64,000 bases of DNA from Nocardioides sp. NBC_00368. Lineage in GTDB: Bacteria; Actinomycetota; Actinomycetes; Propionibacteriales; Nocardioidaceae. The position numbers and the translations under genes were made by a program. Positions 23,816 through 37,118 of this stretch are shown here, one piece after another. Numbering within the stretch: the first letter of the stretch is position 1; every line of letters begins with the position of its first letter. The stretch is taken from positions 3,722,501 through 3,786,500 of the forward strand of contig NZ_CP107970.1 in assembly GCF_036090055.1 (NCBI RefSeq), written 5' to 3'. The notes below the pieces were generated by a model that saw nothing but the letters and a program-made list of their open reading frames with translations, ran no database searches and was not told the origin of the DNA.

Positions 23816-24784
23816 ATGATCCGCCCCACGATCGCCACCGCCGCCCTCGTGCTGGCCACGACCACCGCGTGCGGCGCCGATGCCGCCGGCACGGAGGCCG
23901 CCCAGGACGGCTTCCCGGTCACCATCGAGAACTGCGGCGCCGAGGTCACCTTCGACGCCCCGCCGGACCGCATCGTGATGCTGAAGAGCTCCGCGGTGCC
24001 CTACCTGCACGCGCTCGGCGTGATGGACCAGGTCGTGGCCCGGGCCGGTGAGTACCCGGCCGAATACTACGACGCCGAGACCCAGGCCGAGCTCGACGAC
24101 ATCCCGCTCCTCACCGACGAGATGGACACCAGCGGCCACCTGCAGATCTCCAAGGAGGTCGTGATCGCCGAGGAGCCCGACCTGGTCCTCGGCGAGGTCG
24201 ACAACCTCTCCCGGGACACCCTCGACGCCGTCGACATCGACCTGCTCGAGGAGCCGGCGATGTGCCCCGAGGGCGTCGACGATCCCGGTTTCGACGACGT
24301 CTACAGCCAGCTCGAGGCCTACGGCCGAGTCTTCGACAAGACGGACGAGGCCGCCAAGGCCGTCGCTGACCTGCGCAGACGCGTCACCGAGCTGGAGACG
24401 AAGAAGGTCGGCGAGGGGCGAACGGCGGCGGTTCTCTACCCCACCGTCGGCGGCGGCGTCACCTACGCCTACGGCACGCGGTCGATGGCCCACCCGCAGC
24501 TGGAGGCGGCCGGGTTCGAGGACATCTTCGCCGACGTCGACGAGCGGGTCTTCGAGGTCTCGACCGAGGATCTTCTCGAGCGCGACCCCGACGTGATCAT
24601 CCTGCTCCACAACGCCGGCGACCCGGCCGAGGTCGAGGAGTCGATCACCCGGCTCGCCGGCGCCGAGGACCTCACCGCGGTCAGGAACGGCGACGTGATG
24701 GCCCAGCTGTTCAACTTCACCGAGCCTCCCTCGGCCCTCTCGGTCGACGGCCTGGAGCGGATCATCGACAGGTTCGGGCAGTGA
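23816..24784 (+). CDS. Periplasmic-binding (FecB/BtuF-type) lipoprotein
   Basis: 322 residues. Secretion signal MIRPTIATAALVLATTTAC with a weak lipobox (TTAC rather than L-A-G-C). Peripla_BP_2 fold: VTFDAPPDRIVMLKSSAVPYLHALG, EPDLVLGEVDNL, LLERDPDVIILLHN, then ALSVDGLERIIDRFG. Captures the metal chelate or cobalamin for the permease. It lies 17 bp after the permease, and its TGA overlaps the ATPase GTG (GTGA). Confidence 0.9.
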   Translation: MIRPTIATAALVLATTTACGADAAGTEAAQDGFPVTIENCGAEVTFDAPPDRIVMLKSSAVPYLHALGVMDQVVARAGEYPAEYYDAETQAELDDIPLLTDEMDTSGHLQISKEVVIAEEPDLVLGEVDNLSRDTLDAVDIDLLEEPAMCPEGVDDPGFDDVYSQLEAYGRVFDKTDEAAKAVADLRRRVTELETKKVGEGRTAAVLYPTVGGGVTYAYGTRSMAHPQLEAAGFEDIFADVDERVFEVSTEDLLERDPDVIILLHNAGDPAEVEESITRLAGAEDLTAVRNGDVMAQLFNFTEPPSALSVDGLERIIDRFGQ

Positions 24785-25536
24785 TCGAGGCCGACGGGCT
24801 GTCCTGGACGTACGGCGCCACGACCATCCTCGAGGACGTCGACGTCGACTCCCACGAGGGCCGCGTCCTGGGTCTGATCGGACCGAACGGCAGCGGCAAG
24901 ACCACGCTGCTGCGGATGCTCTACGGCGCCCTCCGCGGCAGCGGCACCGTCGAGATCGACGGCGACGACCTCGCCGGGCTCCCCGCCAAGGAGGTCGCCC
25001 GCCGCATGGCCGTCGTCGTCCAGGAGTCCGGCACCGACACGTCTCTGACCGCCGGCGAGATGGTGCTGCTGGGACGTACGCCGCACCTGTCCGCCTTCGC
25101 CAGAGCCGGTGAGCACGACCTGGAGATCGCCGCGGACTGCCTCGAGCGCGTGGGCGGCACCCACCTCGGTCCGCGCTCCTTCGCCGCCCTCTCCGGGGGC
25201 GAGCGACAGCGGGTGCTCATCGCCCGGGCGCTGGCCCAGGAGGCGACCCACCTGCTCCTCGACGAGCCGACCAACCACCTCGACATCCGCTACCAGCACG
25301 AGATCCTCTCGCTAGTCCGCAAGCTCGGCACCACCGCGATCGTGGTACTCCACGACCTCAACCTGGCGGCCCGCTACTGCGACGACCTGGTGCTGCTCGA
25401 CCAGCGCCGGGTCGCCGCGCGCGGCACCGTCGACGAGGTGCTCCGCCCCGAGATCCTGGAGCCGGTCTACGGCATCGGTGTCGAGCGGCTCGAGCTGCGC
25501 GAGGAGATCCACCTCCTCTTCCGCCCCTCGAGCTGA
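24781..25536 (+). CDS. FecE/BtuD-type ABC transporter ATPase
   Basis: 251 residues. Walker A GPNGSGKTTLLRM (~41), Q-loop VVVQESG, signature LSGGERQRVLIARAL (~139), Walker B HLLLDEPTNHLD (~160) and switch His VLHDLNLA. Powers the importer encoded just upstream; all three subunits are present, so the system is complete. Its stop is three bases from the convergent flavin-reductase-like gene, with no clear terminator between. Confidence 0.94.
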   Translation: MIEADGLSWTYGATTILEDVDVDSHEGRVLGLIGPNGSGKTTLLRMLYGALRGSGTVEIDGDDLAGLPAKEVARRMAVVVQESGTDTSLTAGEMVLLGRTPHLSAFARAGEHDLEIAADCLERVGGTHLGPRSFAALSGGERQRVLIARALAQEATHLLLDEPTNHLDIRYQHEILSLVRKLGTTAIVVLHDLNLAARYCDDLVLLDQRRVAARGTVDEVLRPEILEPVYGIGVERLELREEIHLLFRPSS

Positions 25537-25539
25537 TCC

Positions 25540-26025
25540 TCAGATCTCCGGAGCCGCCTCGACCCGGGTCTCCGGCGCCGCCTCGTCGTCGGGGTCGACC
25601 CCGGGAAGGTGCGCCTCCCAGAGCTCCACGTCCATCACGTAGAGCCGCAACGACGCCTCCCCGCGCAGCTCCTCGGGCTTGAACGCCCGGGCCGTGCCGA
25701 CCAGCCGGTGGAACGCCACCGCGCAGCGCTTCTCGAGCTCGAAGTCGGGCACCTGGCGGGCCATCCCGGTGACGTACGCCGCGCTCGCGCCCGACCCGGG
25801 CGGGATCGAGGAGTCGAAGATGACCCCGGCCACGCGCGGGTCGCGCACGATGTTGCGGGAGTGCTGGGCGTCGGGTGCCGAGACCCAGTAGAGGTCCCGA
25901 TAGCCGTCGTGAGAGAAGTAGACCGGCGACGTACGCGGCCGCCCGTCGGGATCCGAGGTCGCCAGCACCAGATAGGCGACGCTGTCGACGATCCCACGGA
26001 CGTGTCTGTCCAGATCAGCTGCCAT
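25540..26025 (-). CDS. Pyridoxamine 5'-phosphate oxidase-like split-barrel protein
   Basis: 161 residues, FMN-binding split barrel: VAYLVLATSDPDGRPRTSPVYFSHDGYRDLYWVS, then HSRNIVRDPRVAGVIFDS. Such proteins bind FMN, F420 or haem and include small reductases; the specific activity is unknown. Not a true PdxH (no RQVRIDG block). ATG 26025; the longer frame upstream enters the GDPD 3' region and is a poor fit. It is 23 bp downstream of the GDPD gene. Confidence 0.8.
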   Translation of the reverse strand: MAADLDRHVRGIVDSVAYLVLATSDPDGRPRTSPVYFSHDGYRDLYWVSAPDAQHSRNIVRDPRVAGVIFDSSIPPGSGASAAYVTGMARQVPDFELEKRCAVAFHRLVGTARAFKPEELRGEASLRLYVMDVELWEAHLPGVDPDDEAAPETRVEAAPEI

Positions 26026-26048
26026 ACCCCAGAGGGTAGGCGACTTCC

Positions 26049-27116
26049 TTACTCGTGACCTGCGTATATACGCGGCAGCTTGAAGCCGTGCTCGGCCAGC
26101 ACCTCGCGCAGCACGTCCGGCCTGTCGGTGATCAGCCCGTCGACCCCGAGCCCGATCAGGTGCTCCATGGTGGCGACGTCGTCCACCGTCCACGGCACGA
26201 CCGCGATCCCGCGCGCATGTGCCGCGTCGACCAACTCCTGGGTCGTGAACGGCACATAGCCCGGGTCCGACACCGATCCGCCCTGCGGGTCACCGTGGAC
26301 CGGCGAGACCGCATCCGCCCCGAACGAGTCCGCGGCCGCGACGTACCGCTGCTGCAGCGACCCCTCGAAGTCGTCGATGTCGATCCCGCCCAGCCACGGC
26401 GAGGCGCCCGGCTGTCCCTGCTGGAGGAACTGCTGCCCGTTGGTCAGGGCGACGATCGGCAGCCGCGGCTCGACCTCGCGGAACCGCTTCAGCGCACCCC
26501 AGTCGAAGCTCTGGATGGTGACCTGGTTGCGGATGTGCGCGCGCCTGATCTCGGCCAGGACGACACGTACGAACTGCTCGCGGGGCGCGGTCTGCTCCGG
26601 CGCCCCGGCCTCGACCTTGGTCTCCACGTTCAGCGTGACCTGCCCGGCGTGATAGCTGTTGACCAGCGCGAACACCTCCGAGAGCAGCGGCATCCGCTCC
26701 CCCGGCGACAGCTCCTGCTGGGGGAACTGCGGCTGGCGCAGCGACCCGCAGTCGATCGTGCGCACCTGGGCGAGCGTCAGGTCCTTGATGTAGGTCCGGT
26801 TAGGCACGTACGGGAACTCCGGATCTCCCGGGAACGCCGGCGAGGTGTCGACGCACTTGGCCGGGTTCGGGTCCCGGTCGTGGGTCACGACCGCATAGCC
26901 GTCCTCGGTGATCTGCACGTCGAGCTCGAGGGTGCTCACGCCCAGCTCGAGCGCCCGCGCGAAGGCCGGCAGCGTGTTCTCCACCGTCAGCGCGATGCCA
27001 CCGCGGTGCGCCTGGAGGTCGAAGGCGCGCGGATCGCTGTCGGCGTACGCCGGGGTGACGGCGGAGCTCACCAGGAGCGCCGCGGCAACGAGGAGGCCTG
27101 CTCGGACACGTCTCAT
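26049..27116 (-). CDS. Secreted glycerophosphodiester phosphodiesterase
   Basis: 355 residues with a signal peptide (MRRVRAGLLVAAALLVSSAVTPAYA). GDPD catalytic set: LQAHRGG...ENTLPAF (His, Arg, Glu-Asn), LELDVQITEDGYAVVTHD (Glu, Asp, His), LNVETK, and VPWTVDD / GVDGLITDRPD at the end. GlpQ-like: hydrolyses glycerophosphodiesters to glycerol 3-phosphate and an alcohol outside the membrane, for phosphate or glycerol scavenging. It lies 30 bp downstream of the lipoprotein gene. Confidence 0.92.
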   Translation of the reverse strand: MRRVRAGLLVAAALLVSSAVTPAYADSDPRAFDLQAHRGGIALTVENTLPAFARALELGVSTLELDVQITEDGYAVVTHDRDPNPAKCVDTSPAFPGDPEFPYVPNRTYIKDLTLAQVRTIDCGSLRQPQFPQQELSPGERMPLLSEVFALVNSYHAGQVTLNVETKVEAGAPEQTAPREQFVRVVLAEIRRAHIRNQVTIQSFDWGALKRFREVEPRLPIVALTNGQQFLQQGQPGASPWLGGIDIDDFEGSLQQRYVAAADSFGADAVSPVHGDPQGGSVSDPGYVPFTTQELVDAAHARGIAVVPWTVDDVATMEHLIGLGVDGLITDRPDVLREVLAEHGFKLPRIYAGHE

Positions 27117-27146
27117 GCCCGCCAGGATCCCGCCTCCGGATGGCCG

Positions 27147-27797
27147 CTAGTGGAACGCGCGATGAGACAGGAGCGACACGTTCTTGTCGGCACACCCGGT
27201 CGTCTTGTGACGGACGAACTGGGAGTCGTAGGAGTCCGGAACGTAGACCCGGAACCCGTCCACCTCGGTCGGCTTGCAGTCCGAGGCCGGATAGTTCTCG
27301 GCGGTCGACTCCGCGACCGCGCTCACCGCCACCTGGCCCGGCTTCATGATCACCTTGCGCCAGGTGCCCTCGCGCTCCGCCGGCGCACCGATCTGGGTGC
27401 CGTTGCCGCCCCCGACGTAGGAGAGCCCCCCGAAACCACCCAGCGAGCACGCGTGGTCGGAGACGTTGGTCAGGGTGATCTCACCGAACCTCGAACCCGC
27501 ACCCGCCTCGGTCGCTCGATAGCCGGCCTTCAGGTCGGCGTTGGCGCATTTCGGTGTCACCGGATCCGCCGGCGCGGGATCAGCAGCCTGAGACTCAGTC
27601 CTCACCGGCGAACCCCCCGTGGCCGCCGGTGAGGACTGAGTCGGGGACGATGGCGCACTGCTTCCCGAGGTGGGATCCGCGGTCCCGGAGGCAGATGGTG
27701 AAGAGTCGACCGCCCCGTCCTTTGTCGACCCGCAACCTCCCACCGCGAGCACGCCGAGGATCCAGACGCCGACCACCATCAGCCGTAGGTGCCGCAT
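27147..27797 (-). CDS. DUF4232 lipoprotein
   Basis: 216 residues. Lipoprotein signal ending LAVGGC, then a ~60-residue Ser/Pro/Thr linker and a C-terminal DUF4232 domain (about 80-215: GSRFGEITLTNVSDHACSLGG, KPGQVAVSAVAE, DGFRVYVPDS) with conserved Cys pairs. Extracellular, lipid-anchored; role unknown. GAGGAGCAAAG precedes ATG 27797. Confidence 0.85.
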   Translation of the reverse strand: MRHLRLMVVGVWILGVLAVGGCGSTKDGAVDSSPSASGTADPTSGSSAPSSPTQSSPAATGGSPVRTESQAADPAPADPVTPKCANADLKAGYRATEAGAGSRFGEITLTNVSDHACSLGGFGGLSYVGGGNGTQIGAPAEREGTWRKVIMKPGQVAVSAVAESTAENYPASDCKPTEVDGFRVYVPDSYDSQFVRHKTTGCADKNVSLLSHRAFH

Positions 27798-27858
27798 CTT
27801 TGCTCCTCGAGTAGCAGATGCCAGCCAGATAACCCAGCCAGTTAACTCATCGTCCTAC

Positions 27859-27882
27859 CCCTGAGACGCGCGGACCTCAGGG
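27859..27882. terminator. Weak hairpin after the HxlR gene
   Basis: CCCTGAG / CTCAGGG (27859-27865 and 27876-27882) with a 10-base loop, 28 bases past the HxlR stop on the minus strand. No T-rich tail; probable but weak terminator. Confidence 0.45.
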
Positions 27883-27909
27883 TTCGTTGCGTCCGATCCC
27901 GAGAAAATC

Positions 27910-28296
27910 TCAGGCCCTGCCGTCGTACGTCGTGCGGGCCTCGTCCACCTCGGCCATGTGCTCCTCGGCCCACTCCTTGAGGTGGGCGAGGACGGGCAGC
28001 AGCGTCTGCCCCAGCGGCGTCAGCTCGTAGTCGGTGCGCACCGGCACCGACGGCGTCACCGTGCGGGTCAGCAGGCCGTCACGCTCCATCCTCCGCAGCG
28101 ACTGGGTCAGCATCTTCTGGCTGACACCCTCGATCTGCGAGGCCAGCTCCGAATACCTCAACGGCCCCCGGAGACCCAGCGCGACGATCGCCAGGCTCAC
28201 CCACTTGTCGCCGATCGTGTCCAGCAGTCGCCGGCTCGGACACAGCGCCGAGAACGCGTCGAATCCGCCCGGCCGCTCGGCCGTCGTCGTCCCCAT
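27910..28296 (-). CDS. HxlR-family winged-helix regulator
   Basis: 128 residues. The HxlR domain spans ~15-110: the conserved Cys in ALCPSRRLLDTIGDKWV, recognition helix VSQKMLTQSLRRMERDGLL, wing TRTVTPSVPVRTDYELTPLG. That Cys often senses oxidants or electrophiles in this family. Strong GGAGG before ATG 28296. Divergent from a quinone-reductase-like gene with paired palindromes between, so it probably controls that gene and itself. Confidence 0.92.
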   Translation of the reverse strand: MGTTTAERPGGFDAFSALCPSRRLLDTIGDKWVSLAIVALGLRGPLRYSELASQIEGVSQKMLTQSLRRMERDGLLTRTVTPSVPVRTDYELTPLGQTLLPVLAHLKEWAEEHMAEVDEARTTYDGRA

Positions 28297-28313
28297 GGCA
28301 GACCTCCAGGTGC

Positions 28314-28374
28314 GTACACCACTTCAAAGTGCCTTCTTCCCAGAAGAGAGTAAGGCACCGAAAGTAGTGCATAC
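28314..28374. promoter_or_regulatory. Nested inverted repeats, probable HxlR operator
   Basis: Outer arms GTACACCACTT (28314-28324) and AAGTAGTGCATAC (28362-28374); inner arms GTGCCTT (28329-28335) and AAGGCAC (28352-28358). The whole intergenic region is roughly symmetrical. HxlR operators often contain GTAC half-sites, so the outer pair is the best candidate. Confidence 0.5.
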
Positions 28375-28406
28375 AACCAGTCGATCACACCAAAGGACGA
28401 AACACC

Positions 28407-29288
28407 ATGTACGCACTCATCTCCCGCGCCGGCGACCCGACCCCGCACCTCGAGGAGCTCCCGGCCCAGCCGCTGGGCGCCGACGAGATCCGGGTGGAGG
28501 TGGCCGCCGCGGGTTTCACCCTCTTCGACGCCTTCGTCGCCGCCGACCACGCCCCCATCGGCCTTCCCGACGTGATCGGCCTCGGCTTCGACTTCAGCGG
28601 CGTCGTCACCGAGGTCGGCGAGGCGGTCTCCGCGTTCACCGTCGGGGACCGGGTCGCCGGGTTCCACGGCAACCCTGCCGCCGGTGCCCGCGCCCACGCC
28701 ACCGAGGTCGTGCTCGCAGCGGCCGACGCAGCGGCGCTGCCCGACGGGCTCTCCCTCGAGGCCGCCGCCGCGGCCCCGCTCAACGCGCTCACCGCCCGCC
28801 AGGCGCTCGATCTCCTCGGCCCCGAACGCGGCAGCCTGCTCATCACCGGGGCCGCCGGCGGGGTCGGCCTGTGGGCACTGGCTCTCGCGAAGGCCGACGG
28901 CTGGACGGTCGACGCCCTCGTACGTCCCGGCACCGAGCACCTCGCCACCGGCGCCGACCACACCGTCACCGAGATCGAACCGCGCGCGCACGACGCCGTC
29001 CTCGATCTGGCGGCGCTCAACGATCCCGCCCTGTCAGGCGTACGCGACGGCGGCCGCTACATCAGCGTCAAGCCCGGCCGGGCGCCGGAGCCCGAGCGCG
29101 GCATCGAGGTCTCGACCGTGATGAGCCATGCCGACGGGAGGACTCTTGCCGAGCTGCTGCGGCTGGCTGCCGACGGCACCGTGCCGACCCGGATCGCCGC
29201 GACCCGTCCGCTGAGCAAGGCCGCCGAGGCCTACCAGGAGGCGGACGCGGCGCCGGGATCGGACGGGCGCTGGCTGCTGATCCCCTGA
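28407..29288 (+). CDS. MDR-family NADP-dependent quinone oxidoreductase
   Basis: 293 residues, zinc-free medium-chain dehydrogenase/reductase like zeta-crystallin. GroES-like domain: PLGADEIRVEVAAAGFTLFDAFV, GLGFDFSGVVTEVG, FTVGDRVAGF. Nucleotide-binding motif LLITGAAGGVGLWALALAKADG (~150). Short for the family. Probably reduces quinones or reactive carbonyls, consistent with control by the divergent HxlR regulator. Confidence 0.9.
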   Translation: MYALISRAGDPTPHLEELPAQPLGADEIRVEVAAAGFTLFDAFVAADHAPIGLPDVIGLGFDFSGVVTEVGEAVSAFTVGDRVAGFHGNPAAGARAHATEVVLAAADAAALPDGLSLEAAAAAPLNALTARQALDLLGPERGSLLITGAAGGVGLWALALAKADGWTVDALVRPGTEHLATGADHTVTEIEPRAHDAVLDLAALNDPALSGVRDGGRYISVKPGRAPEPERGIEVSTVMSHADGRTLAELLRLAADGTVPTRIAATRPLSKAAEAYQEADAAPGSDGRWLLIP

Positions 29289-29304
29289 CCGTGGCCGGGA
29301 AGGG

Positions 29305-29341
29305 CGAAGGCCCCGCCTCCCTGAGGGAAGCGGGGCCTTCG
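29305..29341. terminator. Terminator between the oxidoreductase and rpoC
   Basis: Arms CGAAGGCCCCGC (29305-29316) and GCGGGGCCTTCG (29330-29341), 12 perfect pairs with an inner TCCC/GGGA. It lies between convergent stops at 29288 and 29355 and can terminate both, including the rpoBC operon. Confidence 0.85.
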
Positions 29342-29354
29342 AGACCACTCTCGA

Positions 29355-33230
<3,876 letters not shown>

Positions 33231-33283
33231 GGTGGCTTCCAGTTCCTTCGTTAGTTCTTGGAAAGTTAAAGGGGACTGAGGGA

Positions 33284-33311
33284 GGGAGGTGCGCCCGCAG
33301 GCGCACCTCCC
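33284..33311. terminator. Terminator-like hairpin between rpoB and rpoC
   Basis: Perfect 12-bp stem GGGAGGTGCGCC-CGCA-GGCGCACCTCCC, six bases after the rpoB stop. On the minus strand it is followed by a C-rich tract and then CCCCTTTAAC. It can act as an attenuator setting the rpoB:rpoC ratio, or as an RNase processing site. Confidence 0.6.
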
Positions 33312-33316
33312 GCTCG

Positions 33317-36300
33317 TCAGACTTCCTCTACGGAAGAGGGCTCGCGGCGGGACAGGTCGATGCCGAGCTCCTCGGCGGCGCGGAAGACGTCCTCCTCCGC
33401 GTCACGGAGCTCGATCGCCGAACCGTCCTGGCTCAGAACCTCGACGTTCAGGCACAGCGACTGCATCTCCTTGACGAGAACCTTGAACGACTCCGGGATA
33501 CCCGAGTCGGGGATGTTCTCGCCCTTGACGATCGCCTCGTACACCTTCACGCGGCCGGGCACGTCGTCCGACTTGATGGTCAGGAGCTCCTGCAGGGCAT
33601 AGGCGGCGCCGTACGCCTCCATCGCCCAGACCTCCATCTCACCGAAGCGCTGGCCACCGAACTGGGCCTTACCGCCGAGCGGCTGCTGGGTGATCATCGA
33701 GTACGGACCGGTCGAACGCGCGTGGATCTTGTCGTCGACCAGGTGGTGCAGCTTCAGGATGTACATGTAGCCCACGGCCACCGGCTCCGGGAACGGCTCG
33801 CCGGAGCGGCCGTCGAAGAGGCGGGCCTTGCCGTCGGTGCCGACCACACGCCGACCGTCCCGGTTCGGGAGGGTCGCGCTGAGCAGACCGGTGATCTCGT
33901 CCTCACGCGCACCGTCGAAGACCGGCGTGGCCACCTTGGTGCCCGGCTCGGCCTTGTCGGCGTGGATCTTGATCAGGCGCTGCTTCCAGGCGCTGTCGTC
34001 GGGGTCGTCGGAGAGGTTGAGGTCCCAACCCTGCTTGGCGAGCCAGCCGAGGTGGAGCTCCAGGACCTGTCCGATGTTCATACGACGCGGAACACCGAGC
34101 GGGTTGAGCAGAACGTCGACCGGGGTGCCGTCCTCCATGAACGGCATGTCCTCGACCGGCAGGATCTTCGCGATGACGCCCTTGTTGCCGTGACGGCCGG
34201 CGAGCTTGTCACCCACGGAGATCTTGCGCTTCTGCGCCACGTAGACCCGAACCAGCTGGTTCACGCCCGGGGGCAGCTCGTCGCCCTCCTCACGGTCGAA
34301 GACCCGGACACCGATGACGGTGCCCTCCTCGCCGTGCGGAACCTTCATCGAGGTGTCGCGGACCTCGCGCGCCTTCTCACCGAAGATCGCGCGGAGCAGA
34401 CGCTCCTCCGGGGTGAGCTCCGTCTCGCCCTTCGGCGTGACCTTGCCGACCAGGATGTCACCGGTGGTGACCTCGGCGCCGATGCGGATGATGCCGCGCT
34501 CGTCGAGGTCGGCCAGCATCTCCTCGGAGACGTTCGGGATGTCCCGGGTGATCTCCTCCGGACCCAGCTTGGTGTCGCGAGCGTCGACCTCGTGCTCCTC
34601 GATGTGGATCGAGGTGAGGTAGTCCTGCTGCACCAGACGCTGGGAGAGGATGATCGCGTCCTCGTAGTTGTGGCCCTGCCACGACTGGAAGGCGACCAGC
34701 AGGTTGGCACCCAGCGCCATCTCGGCACCCTGGGTCGCCGGACCGTCGGCCAGCGGGGAGCCGACCTCGACCCGGGCGCCCTCGTCGACCAGCGGCTGCT
34801 GGTTGACGCAGTTGCCCTGGTTGGAGCGCTCGAACTTCGCGAGCTTGTAGGTGGTGTAGGTGCCGTCGTCGTTGAGGGTCTCGATGACGTCGGCGGAGAC
34901 CTCCTTGACGACACCGGCCTTCTTCGCGACGAGCACGTCACCGGCGTCGACCGCGGCCCGGTACTCGATGCCGGTGCCGACCAGCGGCGAGTCGCTGCGG
35001 ACCAGCGGAACGGCCTGACGCTGCATGTTGGCGCCCATGAGCGCACGGTTGGCGTCGTCGTGCTCGAGGAACGGGATCAGCGCGGTCGCGACCGACACCA
35101 TCTGGCGCGGCGAGACGTCGATGTAGTCGACCTCGTCGGCCAGGAGCTCGGAGACCTCACCGTCGCGCTGGCGGACCAGGACGCGCTCGGTGGCGAACCG
35201 CATGTTCTCGTCGACGGCCGCGTTGGCCTGCGCGATGACGTACTTGTCCTCGTCGTCGGCGGTCAGGTAGTCGATCTTGTCGGTGACGACGCCGTTCTCG
35301 ACCTTGCGGTAGGGCGTCTCGACGAAACCGAACGGGTTGATCCGGCCGAAGGAGGCCAGCGAGCCGATCAGACCGATGTTGGGACCTTCAGGGGTCTCGA
35401 TCGGACACATCCGGCCGTAGTGCGACGGGTGGACGTCTCGGACCTCCATGCCGGCGCGGTCACGGGAAAGACCACCCGGACCGAGGGCCGACAGACGACG
35501 CTTGTGCGTCAGGCCCGCGAGCGGGTTGTTCTGGTCCATGAACTGCGACAGCTGCGAGGTGCCGAAGAACTCCTTCAGCGCAGCGACCACGGGACGGATG
35601 TTGATCAGGGACTGCGGCGTGATCGCCTCGACGTCCTGGGTCGTCATCCGCTCGCGCACGACGCGCTCCATACGAGCCAGGCCGGTACGCAGCTGGTTCT
35701 GGATCAGCTCGCCGACCGTCCGCATCCGGCGGTTGCCGAAGTGGTCGATGTCGTCGGCGGCGATGTCGATCGTGCCCTGCGGGGTCTCGAGCTGCGTACG
35801 CCCGTCGTGCAGCGCCACCACGTACTTGATCGTCGCGACGATGTCGTCGACGGTCAGGGTCTGCTGGTCGAAGGCCTCGGTCAGACCGAGCTTCTTGTTG
35901 ACCTTGTAGCGGCCGACCTTGGCGGTGTCGTAGCGCTTCGGGTTGAAGTAGTAGTTGTTCAGCAGCGTCTGCGCGGCCTCACGCGTGGGGGGCTCGCCCG
36001 GGCGCAGCTTGCGGTAGATGTCGAGCAGCGCGTCGTCCTGGGCGGTGGTGCTGTCCTTCTCCAGGGTCAGCATCATCGACTCGTACTCGCCGAACTCCTC
36101 GCGGATCTGCTCGTTGGTCCAGCCGAGGGCCTTGAGCAGCACGGTGACGTTCTGCTTGCGCTTGCGGTCGAGGCGGACGCCGACCAGGTCGCGCTTGTCG
36201 ATCTCGAACTCGAGCCAGGCACCGCGGCTCGGGATCAGCTTGGCGGTGTAGATGTCCTTGTCGGACGTCTTGTCGGCGGTGCGCTCGAAGTAGACGCCCG

Positions 36301-36787
36301 GGGACCGGACGAGCTGGGAGACGACCACACGCTCGGTGCCGTTGATGACGAAGGTGCCCTGGTCGGTCATGAGCGGGAAGTCACCCATGAAGACCGTCTG
36401 GCCCTTGATCTCACCAGTGTCGTTGTTGGTGAACTCCGCCGAGACATAGAGCGGCGCGGAGTAGGTGAAGTCCTTCTCCTTGCACTCCTCGACGGTGTAC
36501 TTGGGGTCGTAGAAGACAGGGCTCTCGAAAGAGAGGGACATCGTCTCCGAGAAGTCCTCGATCGGGGAGATCTCTTCGAAGATCTCCTGTAGACCGGACT
36601 TGTGAGACACGTCCTCACCCGCGGCTTCGCGGGCGGCAACCTGCTCCTGCCAGCGCTCGTTGCCGATCAGCCAGTCAAAGCTTTCGGTCTGGAGGGCGAG
36701 GAGCTGAGGGAGCTCGAGAGGCTCTGAGATCTTTGCGAAAGAGATGCGGCGAGGGGTGGAGTCACCCGACGAGGTGCGCGCGGCCAA
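33317..36787 (-). CDS. rpoB: RNA polymerase beta subunit
   Basis: 1156 residues. I place the start at TTG 36787 ([19 protein letters not shown]), with AAGGA eight bases before; the frame is open further upstream but that part is not RpoB-like. The rifampicin region (~406-445) is [16 protein letters not shown], then [15 protein letters not shown]: the Asp, His and Ser positions that mutate to give resistance are all wild type, so the sequence predicts rifampicin sensitivity. Catalytic C-terminal half includes [19 protein letters not shown]. Followed by the 33284-33311 hairpin and rpoC. Confidence 0.98.
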   Translation of the reverse strand: MAARTSSGDSTPRRISFAKISEPLELPQLLALQTESFDWLIGNERWQEQVAAREAAGEDVSHKSGLQEIFEEISPIEDFSETMSLSFESPVFYDPKYTVEECKEKDFTYSAPLYVSAEFTNNDTGEIKGQTVFMGDFPLMTDQGTFVINGTERVVVSQLVRSPGVYFERTADKTSDKDIYTAKLIPSRGAWLEFEIDKRDLVGVRLDRKRKQNVTVLLKALGWTNEQIREEFGEYESMMLTLEKDSTTAQDDALLDIYRKLRPGEPPTREAAQTLLNNYYFNPKRYDTAKVGRYKVNKKLGLTEAFDQQTLTVDDIVATIKYVVALHDGRTQLETPQGTIDIAADDIDHFGNRRMRTVGELIQNQLRTGLARMERVVRERMTTQDVEAITPQSLINIRPVVAALKEFFGTSQLSQFMDQNNPLAGLTHKRRLSALGPGGLSRDRAGMEVRDVHPSHYGRMCPIETPEGPNIGLIGSLASFGRINPFGFVETPYRKVENGVVTDKIDYLTADDEDKYVIAQANAAVDENMRFATERVLVRQRDGEVSELLADEVDYIDVSPRQMVSVATALIPFLEHDDANRALMGANMQRQAVPLVRSDSPLVGTGIEYRAAVDAGDVLVAKKAGVVKEVSADVIETLNDDGTYTTYKLAKFERSNQGNCVNQQPLVDEGARVEVGSPLADGPATQGAEMALGANLLVAFQSWQGHNYEDAIILSQRLVQQDYLTSIHIEEHEVDARDTKLGPEEITRDIPNVSEEMLADLDERGIIRIGAEVTTGDILVGKVTPKGETELTPEERLLRAIFGEKAREVRDTSMKVPHGEEGTVIGVRVFDREEGDELPPGVNQLVRVYVAQKRKISVGDKLAGRHGNKGVIAKILPVEDMPFMEDGTPVDVLLNPLGVPRRMNIGQVLELHLGWLAKQGWDLNLSDDPDDSAWKQRLIKIHADKAEPGTKVATPVFDGAREDEITGLLSATLPNRDGRRVVGTDGKARLFDGRSGEPFPEPVAVGYMYILKLHHLVDDKIHARSTGPYSMITQQPLGGKAQFGGQRFGEMEVWAMEAYGAAYALQELLTIKSDDVPGRVKVYEAIVKGENIPDSGIPESFKVLVKEMQSLCLNVEVLSQDGSAIELRDAEEDVFRAAEELGIDLSRREPSSVEEV

Positions 36788-36887
36788 GAGGAATCCTTCG
36801 ACAAGGTTCGCAGGTGGATTCGCGCTGCCGACCACCGAACAGCCACCGGGCAGGCTGAGGGGCATATGAAGGCATGCGCAAAGCGCC

Positions 36888-36916
36888 ATAGTACGGCACA
36901 AAAGCGCACTTCACAA
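36888..36916 (-). promoter_or_regulatory. rpoBC promoter
   Basis: Minus strand: -35 TTGTGA (36916-36911), 17-bp spacer, -10 TACTAT (36893-36888). Predicted start near 36881 gives a ~95-nt leader to the rpoB TTG. The rest of the 331-bp gap (36788-37118) has no gene on either strand and no other convincing promoter. Confidence 0.7.
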
Positions 36917-37118
36917 CACCGGGCCCAATTTCAAGTCCGGCGTTCCTTCATTCACACCTTCGGCGCCCGAGGTTCGGCGTTGTGGTTCGTTGCCTTGTCG
37001 AGCATCGCGGATGATCATGCGCCTCTTCGGCACCCCGGGTCAAGCATCCGCGCCAATCGGTCCGTCCTCCGGGAAGGTTGATCCGATCACTTGACAGGTA
37101 GGACCTGGGCCTGTGGGC

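Noticed and set aside
36866..37081. Plus-strand ORF upstream of rpoB
   Set aside because: It overlaps the rpoB promoter, has no ribosome site or recognisable domain, and its composition is not coding-like.
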